Source of the DNA: Bradyrhizobium sp. Ai1a-2 | Lineage (GTDB): Bacteria; Pseudomonadota; Alphaproteobacteria; Rhizobiales; Xanthobacteraceae | NCBI RefSeq assembly: GCF_000426245.1 | Contig: NZ_AUEZ01000062.1 | Coordinates: 1 to 52,278 of the forward strand | Direction of reading: 5' to 3' | DNA: 52,278 nucleotides | Part shown: in pieces, positions 49,343-52,278 of the stretch | Position numbering within the stretch: position 1 is the first letter of the stretch | Layout of the letters: the number at the start of each line of letters is the position of its first letter | Notes under the pieces: model-generated | Told to the model about the DNA's origin: nothing | Databases searched by the model: none | Seen by the model: only the letters and a program-made list of their open reading frames with translations | Program-made: the position numbers and the translations under genes

Positions 49343-50467
49343 ATGGCCGATGAACAGGTGCTGACAACGGGGATCGCCCGCCACGGCGCGACGCGTCTGC
49401 CGTCGGTCGACGTCGACAGCTTCAACATCGAACTCAAGGACGACGAGGGTTTCCTCGGCGACCGCGCCTCGAGGGGCGCGTTCCGCAAGATCCTCGAGCG
49501 CTGGCGCAAGCCGTTGCGCAGGTCCGGCGAGGATCCGTTCGGCGACGAACCCTCCGAGCGGATCAGCAAGAAGACGCTGGATGCGATGTTGGTCGGCGAC
49601 GACACCGAGGCCTCCGCCGTGGTCCACAGCGCGATCGAGGAATTCGCGCTGGAGCTCGCTTATGTGACGCGGCGCTTCCTCAAGACCAAGGCGTGGGCCA
49701 AGACCGAGCGCATCGTGGTCGGCGGCGGCTTCCGCGACTCCAGGCTCGGCGAGCTCGCGATCGCGCGCACCGAGATCATCCTCAAGGACGAGAAGTTCAA
49801 GGTCGATCTTCAGCCGATCCGCTATCACCCCGACGAGGCCGGGCTGGTCGGCTGCCTGCATCTGGCGCCCTCATGGATCTTCGAAGCGCACGACAGCATC
49901 GTTGCGGTCGACATTGGCGGCACCAACATCCGCTGCGGCGTGGTCGAGACGCGCTGGAAGAAGGCGCCGGATCTCTCCAAGGCCGCGGTGTGGAAAGCCG
50001 AACTGTGGCGTCATGCCGATGAAACCCCGACGCGGGAAGCCGCGGTGAAGGAATTGGTCAAGATGCTGAAGGGCCTGATCACGGAAGCGGAGGCCGACGG
50101 ATTGAAGCTCGCTCCCTTCATCGGCATCGCCTGTCCCGGTGTGATCGATGAGGACGGCTCGATCGAGAAGGGCGCGCAGAACCTGCCGGGCAATTGGGAG
50201 AGCAGCAAGTTCAACCTGCCGGCAAGCCTCGTCGAGGCGATCCCGGAGATCGGTGACCACGACACTGCGATCGTGATGCACAATGACGGCGTGGTGCAGG
50301 GGCTTTCCGAAATCCCCTTCATGCAGGACGTCGAGCGCTGGGGCGTGCTGACGATCGGCACCGGCCTCGGCAATGCGCGCTTCACCAACCGCCGCAAGGA
50401 GAACGGCAAGGGCGCCAAGAATGGCGAGAAAGACAACGGCGAGAAGAAAGCGAAGAAGAGCGCGTGA
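49343..50467 (+). CDS. ROK-family (glucokinase-like) protein with apparently permuted motifs
   Basis: This 374-aa protein carries the ROK signature VDIGGTNIRCGVV only at about 189-201, then GIACPGVID (261-269), catalytic-type HND (about 313-315, Asp315) and TIGTGLGNARF (337-347), then a Lys-rich tail. In ordinary ROK kinases the IGGT loop is at the N-terminus, and the protein ends with a GGG strand and a G-x-x-G-A-A helix. Here VVGGGF (125-130) and EAGLVGCLHLA (165-175) come before it, so the order looks circularly permuted. The CxCGxxGCxE zinc motif is absent. It may phosphorylate a sugar or may be regulatory. It starts 105 bp after the previous gene, with AAGGG before the ATG. Confidence 0.72.
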   Translation: MADEQVLTTGIARHGATRLPSVDVDSFNIELKDDEGFLGDRASRGAFRKILERWRKPLRRSGEDPFGDEPSERISKKTLDAMLVGDDTEASAVVHSAIEEFALELAYVTRRFLKTKAWAKTERIVVGGGFRDSRLGELAIARTEIILKDEKFKVDLQPIRYHPDEAGLVGCLHLAPSWIFEAHDSIVAVDIGGTNIRCGVVETRWKKAPDLSKAAVWKAELWRHADETPTREAAVKELVKMLKGLITEAEADGLKLAPFIGIACPGVIDEDGSIEKGAQNLPGNWESSKFNLPASLVEAIPEIGDHDTAIVMHNDGVVQGLSEIPFMQDVERWGVLTIGTGLGNARFTNRRKENGKGAKNGEKDNGEKKAKKSA

Positions 50468-50750
50468 CGGGTCGCATTGCGACGAGAGCGCGCATCCCCT
50501 CTCCGTCGTCCTCGCTTTCGCGGGGACGACATCGATGCGTTTTCTTTGTTGGTGAAGTGTTGGATGGATCGGTGCGGCACTCACGCACCCCTTGCCACTC
50601 TGCAGTTTTCCATTAAATCGTGGTCATCTTCCCGTAGGTCTACGGGCAAAATCCTCGGAAATCGGGGTGCAGTAAGGTTTAAAGGTTAGGTTAAGGCCGA
50701 CATTGCGTTGGCTGTCGCCGCGCGCGTTGCTACGGTGGCGCCGTCGCTCC

Positions 50751-50790
50751 GCTGGCCGGCGAAGCCGCACTTCCCCGGCCAGCATTTTTA
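50751..50790 (+). terminator. Hairpin with T-run; possible end of a small RNA
   Basis: GCTGGCCGG (50751-50759) and CCGGCCAGC (50775-50783) form a perfect 9-bp stem with a 15-nt loop, followed by ATTTTTAT. The 400-bp gap from 50468 to 50868 holds no gene. A short transcript starting after about 50600 and ending here is possible. A second hairpin follows (see next entry). Confidence 0.5.
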
Positions 50791-50801
50791 TGAAGCGGCA
50801 C

Positions 50802-50838
50802 GGGACCGCCAGTTATTTTTGTCGCGTCTGGCGGTCCC
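50802..50838. repeat. Perfect 11-bp inverted repeat
   Basis: GGGACCGCCAG (50802-50812) and CTGGCGGTCCC (50828-50838) pair perfectly around a T-rich 15-nt loop. It lies about 30 bp from the stop of the convergent hydrolase gene and may be its minus-strand terminator or part of the same structured region. Confidence 0.5.
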
Positions 50839-50868
50839 ACCCATACTGTCTAACCTGATTCTCCCGCT

Positions 50869-51732
50869 TCAGATCCATCCGATGCGCGAAAAGAACGTGG
50901 AGATCTCGCTGCTCGCGCGATCGGGCGCTTCGCGATGCGGGAAATGTCCGACGCCTTCGAGCATTTTCAGATCGAGGTCAGCGAAGGTCTCGCCGAGCCG
51001 GTCGGTCCAGGCATAAGGAAACAGCGGATCATGCTCGGCCCAGCGGATGCAGGTCGGCACGGTCACCTTGGGGAGTGAGGGTGCTTCGCCCTTCATCATC
51101 TTGACGCGCGCGGCATGCGCGGCGCGGTAATGCGCGAAGCCGCCCGCGAGGTTGCCTGCCTTCAGGAAGTTATCGGTGAAGGCGTCCAGCACATCGTCGA
51201 ACGCATCCTGGCGATGCGACCAACCTTTGAGGAAACGCCCGATATAGAGGCGGCAGCTCTCGCGCGTCGCGCCGATGAGCTTCGGCGCCATCTCCATCTG
51301 GTGGAATGACTGGTACCAGATGTGGTTCAGCCTTTCCGGCGCCGCCATCCGCGGTCCGATGCCGGGATAGACGAAATCGAAGAAGAAAAGCCCCGCGATC
51401 CGCTCGGGCGCTTTGCGTGCCAGAGGCTGCATCACGGCGCCGCCGACGTCATGGCCGACCACGCCGGCCCGTTCGATACCGAGCGCATCCATCAGTGCCA
51501 GCATGTCGTCGGTGTGCTGCTCCGGCCCGTAGGGGCCGTCCGGCTTGTCGCTGTCGCCGAAGCCGCGCAGGTCGGGGGCGATCAGGGCAAAGCGGTCGGA
51601 AAGCCGCGCCATGACCGGCTCCCAAGTCAGCCAGAATTCCGGCCAGCCATGGAGCAGCAATAGCGGCTTTCCGGCCCCGATCCGGGCGACATGGAACGCC
51701 GCCCCATTGGCTTTCACCGTCAAATGCTCCAT
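50869..51732 (-). CDS. Alpha/beta hydrolase, epoxide hydrolase/dehalogenase-like
   Basis: This 287-aa alpha/beta hydrolase has the HGxP oxyanion motif in LLLLHGWPEFWLTWE and a nucleophile Asp in VVGHDVGGAVMQPLA (G-H-D-x-G-G). The acidic residue is probably the Asp in EHDPLFPYAW and the His in GVGHFPHREAP. A helical lid (about 130-215) is present. The Val after the nucleophile (not Trp as in haloalkane dehalogenases) favours an epoxide hydrolase or fluoroacetate-dehalogenase-like function, but substrate choice cannot be told. It starts with a purine-rich AAGGAGG close upstream. Confidence 0.87.
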   Translation of the reverse strand: MEHLTVKANGAAFHVARIGAGKPLLLLHGWPEFWLTWEPVMARLSDRFALIAPDLRGFGDSDKPDGPYGPEQHTDDMLALMDALGIERAGVVGHDVGGAVMQPLARKAPERIAGLFFFDFVYPGIGPRMAAPERLNHIWYQSFHQMEMAPKLIGATRESCRLYIGRFLKGWSHRQDAFDDVLDAFTDNFLKAGNLAGGFAHYRAAHAARVKMMKGEAPSLPKVTVPTCIRWAEHDPLFPYAWTDRLGETFADLDLKMLEGVGHFPHREAPDRASSEISTFFSRIGWI

Positions 51733-51854
51733 TTCGACCTCCTTTTGGTCGGTTTGGCGGTGCGGAAATCTTCTCCCGGCGCCTTGTCACCCCCGGCATC
51801 CTCGCCTAGAACACGCCCCGACCGCGAGGGTGAGGAATCACCTTTTTGGCACCG

Positions 51855-51944
51855 GGAGAGGTGGCAGAGTGGTTGAATGCACCGCACTCGAAATGCGGCA
51901 TAGGTGCAAGCCTATCGGGGGTTCGAATCCCTCCCTCTCCGCCA
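51855..51944 (+). tRNA. tRNA-Ser(CGA)
   Basis: This is a 90-nt class II tRNA. Acceptor strand GGAGAGG pairs with CCTCTCC and is followed by discriminator G and encoded CCA. The anticodon arm is CCGCA-CTCGAAA-TGCGG (anticodon CGA). A long variable arm (TAGGTGC...) is present, and the T arm is GGGGGTTCGAATCCCTC. It decodes UCG codons. An IS481-family element begins 10 bp downstream, leaving the tRNA intact. Confidence 0.95.
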
Positions 51945-51954
51945 CCTTAGGGCT

Positions 51955-52278
51955 GTGTCCAGCCCGGACAGATAGGTAACAGAACGTACCTAGGACATAG
52001 GTGACAACCTCGTGCCGAACGGGTTGTCGAGGGGCTGCAGGGTTTTCTGCTCCAGGTCGAAGTATCCCAGATCATAGTGCATGAAGCTGACGAGCCAAAT
52101 GCCGTCATCGACTTCCTTGATGCCGAGCCGCTGACCGGCCAGCACAGTTGAGATGTTGATCCTCTTGCGGTGCAGGCAGAGCCGTCCGCAAGCTGTGACG
52201 AGCACGTCGCGGTCGTGGAAGGGATAGACCAGCTCGGGCAGCCCATCGTAGGGACGCGGTGAGGCCGTGTAGAGTTCC
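51955..52278. mobile_element. IS481-family insertion sequence, one end (runs off right edge)
   Basis: The end is placed at TGTCCAGCCCGGACAGATAG (51955-51974), which contains a TGTCC-N5-GGACA dyad, as I recall for IS481 ends in Bradyrhizobium. The transposase 3' end lies just inside. The other terminus is outside the window. Confidence 0.75.
51990..52278 (-). CDS. IS481-family transposase, C-terminal part (partial)
   Basis: The minus strand from the right edge encodes the C-terminal 95 residues of an IS481/rve-type transposase, PYDGLPELVYPFHDRDVLVT, ending DLEQKTLQPLDNPFGTRL and a stop. From family recall this is the tail after the DDE integrase core, with HRKRINISTVLAGQRLGIKE as the usual C-terminal domain. 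The catalytic core lies beyond the window, so activity cannot be judged. Confidence 0.85.
   Translation of the reverse strand, partial: ELYTASPRPYDGLPELVYPFHDRDVLVTACGRLCLHRKRINISTVLAGQRLGIKEVDDGIWLVSFMHYDLGYFDLEQKTLQPLDNPFGTRLSPMS

Overview
The window looks like chromosomal DNA from an alphaproteobacterium of the Bradyrhizobium/Nitrobacteraceae type. The grounds are high GC, a RegS/RegR redox two-component pair, an intracellular PHB depolymerase, MmcB, alpha-type L21/L27 genes, and many palindromic intergenic repeats of kinds I recall from Bradyrhizobium. The genus call is from family recall, not from a search.

Region 1 (1-4694) is the right-hand part of a mobile island. From right to left it holds a 40-nt 5' half of a tRNA-Arg(CCG) gene cut just after the anticodon loop, a solitary HNH endonuclease, a small divergent HTH-like gene, and a tightly overlapping operon of a large serine recombinase and two ParB-like proteins. 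The second ParB gene is broken by an IS21-family element that runs off the left edge. This recombinase-ParB-ParB unit is the best candidate for an undescribed system.

Region 2 (4.8-13.7 kb) holds an SsuD-like flavin monooxygenase, a YccF membrane protein, two c-di-GMP turnover proteins (one with an imperfect GGDEF motif), an HWE-type membrane histidine kinase and an SDR. A 1-kb gene-free stretch (13.7-14.7 kb) follows, made of palindromes and a large structured repeat.

Region 3 (14.7-24 kb) is metabolic: an NmrA-like protein, an SDR, a LysR regulator, a luciferase-like monooxygenase, a 14-TM MFS exporter, a PHB-depolymerase-type esterase, a glyoxalase-II-like hydrolase and an RMND1/DUF155 protein.

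Region 4 (24-37 kb) has two convergent GH13 enzymes (alpha-glucosidase and trehalose-synthase-like), mmcB, regR and regS, a two-gene ABC-2 exporter, phaZ, a YgjP-like metalloprotease and a class A penicillin-binding protein.

Region 5 (37-43.3 kb) has a DUF1330 protein, a branched-chain amino-acid-type binding protein, Ogt, a MaoC dehydratase, an EamA transporter, a GNAT acetyltransferase, and rplU-rpmA with a clear promoter and terminator.

Region 6 (43.3-50.5 kb) is a probable catabolic cluster. An HxlR regulator is divergent from a 2-hydroxychromene-2-carboxylate isomerase-like protein, an acyl-CoA ligase, an SDR with an altered catalytic motif, an enoyl-CoA hydratase and a maleylacetate-reductase-like enzyme. 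A sigma70-like promoter with a palindrome in its spacer lies between them. A ROK-family protein whose motifs appear circularly permuted follows.

Region 7 (50.5-52.3 kb) has hairpins, an epoxide-hydrolase-like enzyme, an intact tRNA-Ser(CGA), and an IS481-family element that starts 10 bp after the tRNA and runs off the right edge.

Five families of paired inverted repeats lie between genes throughout.
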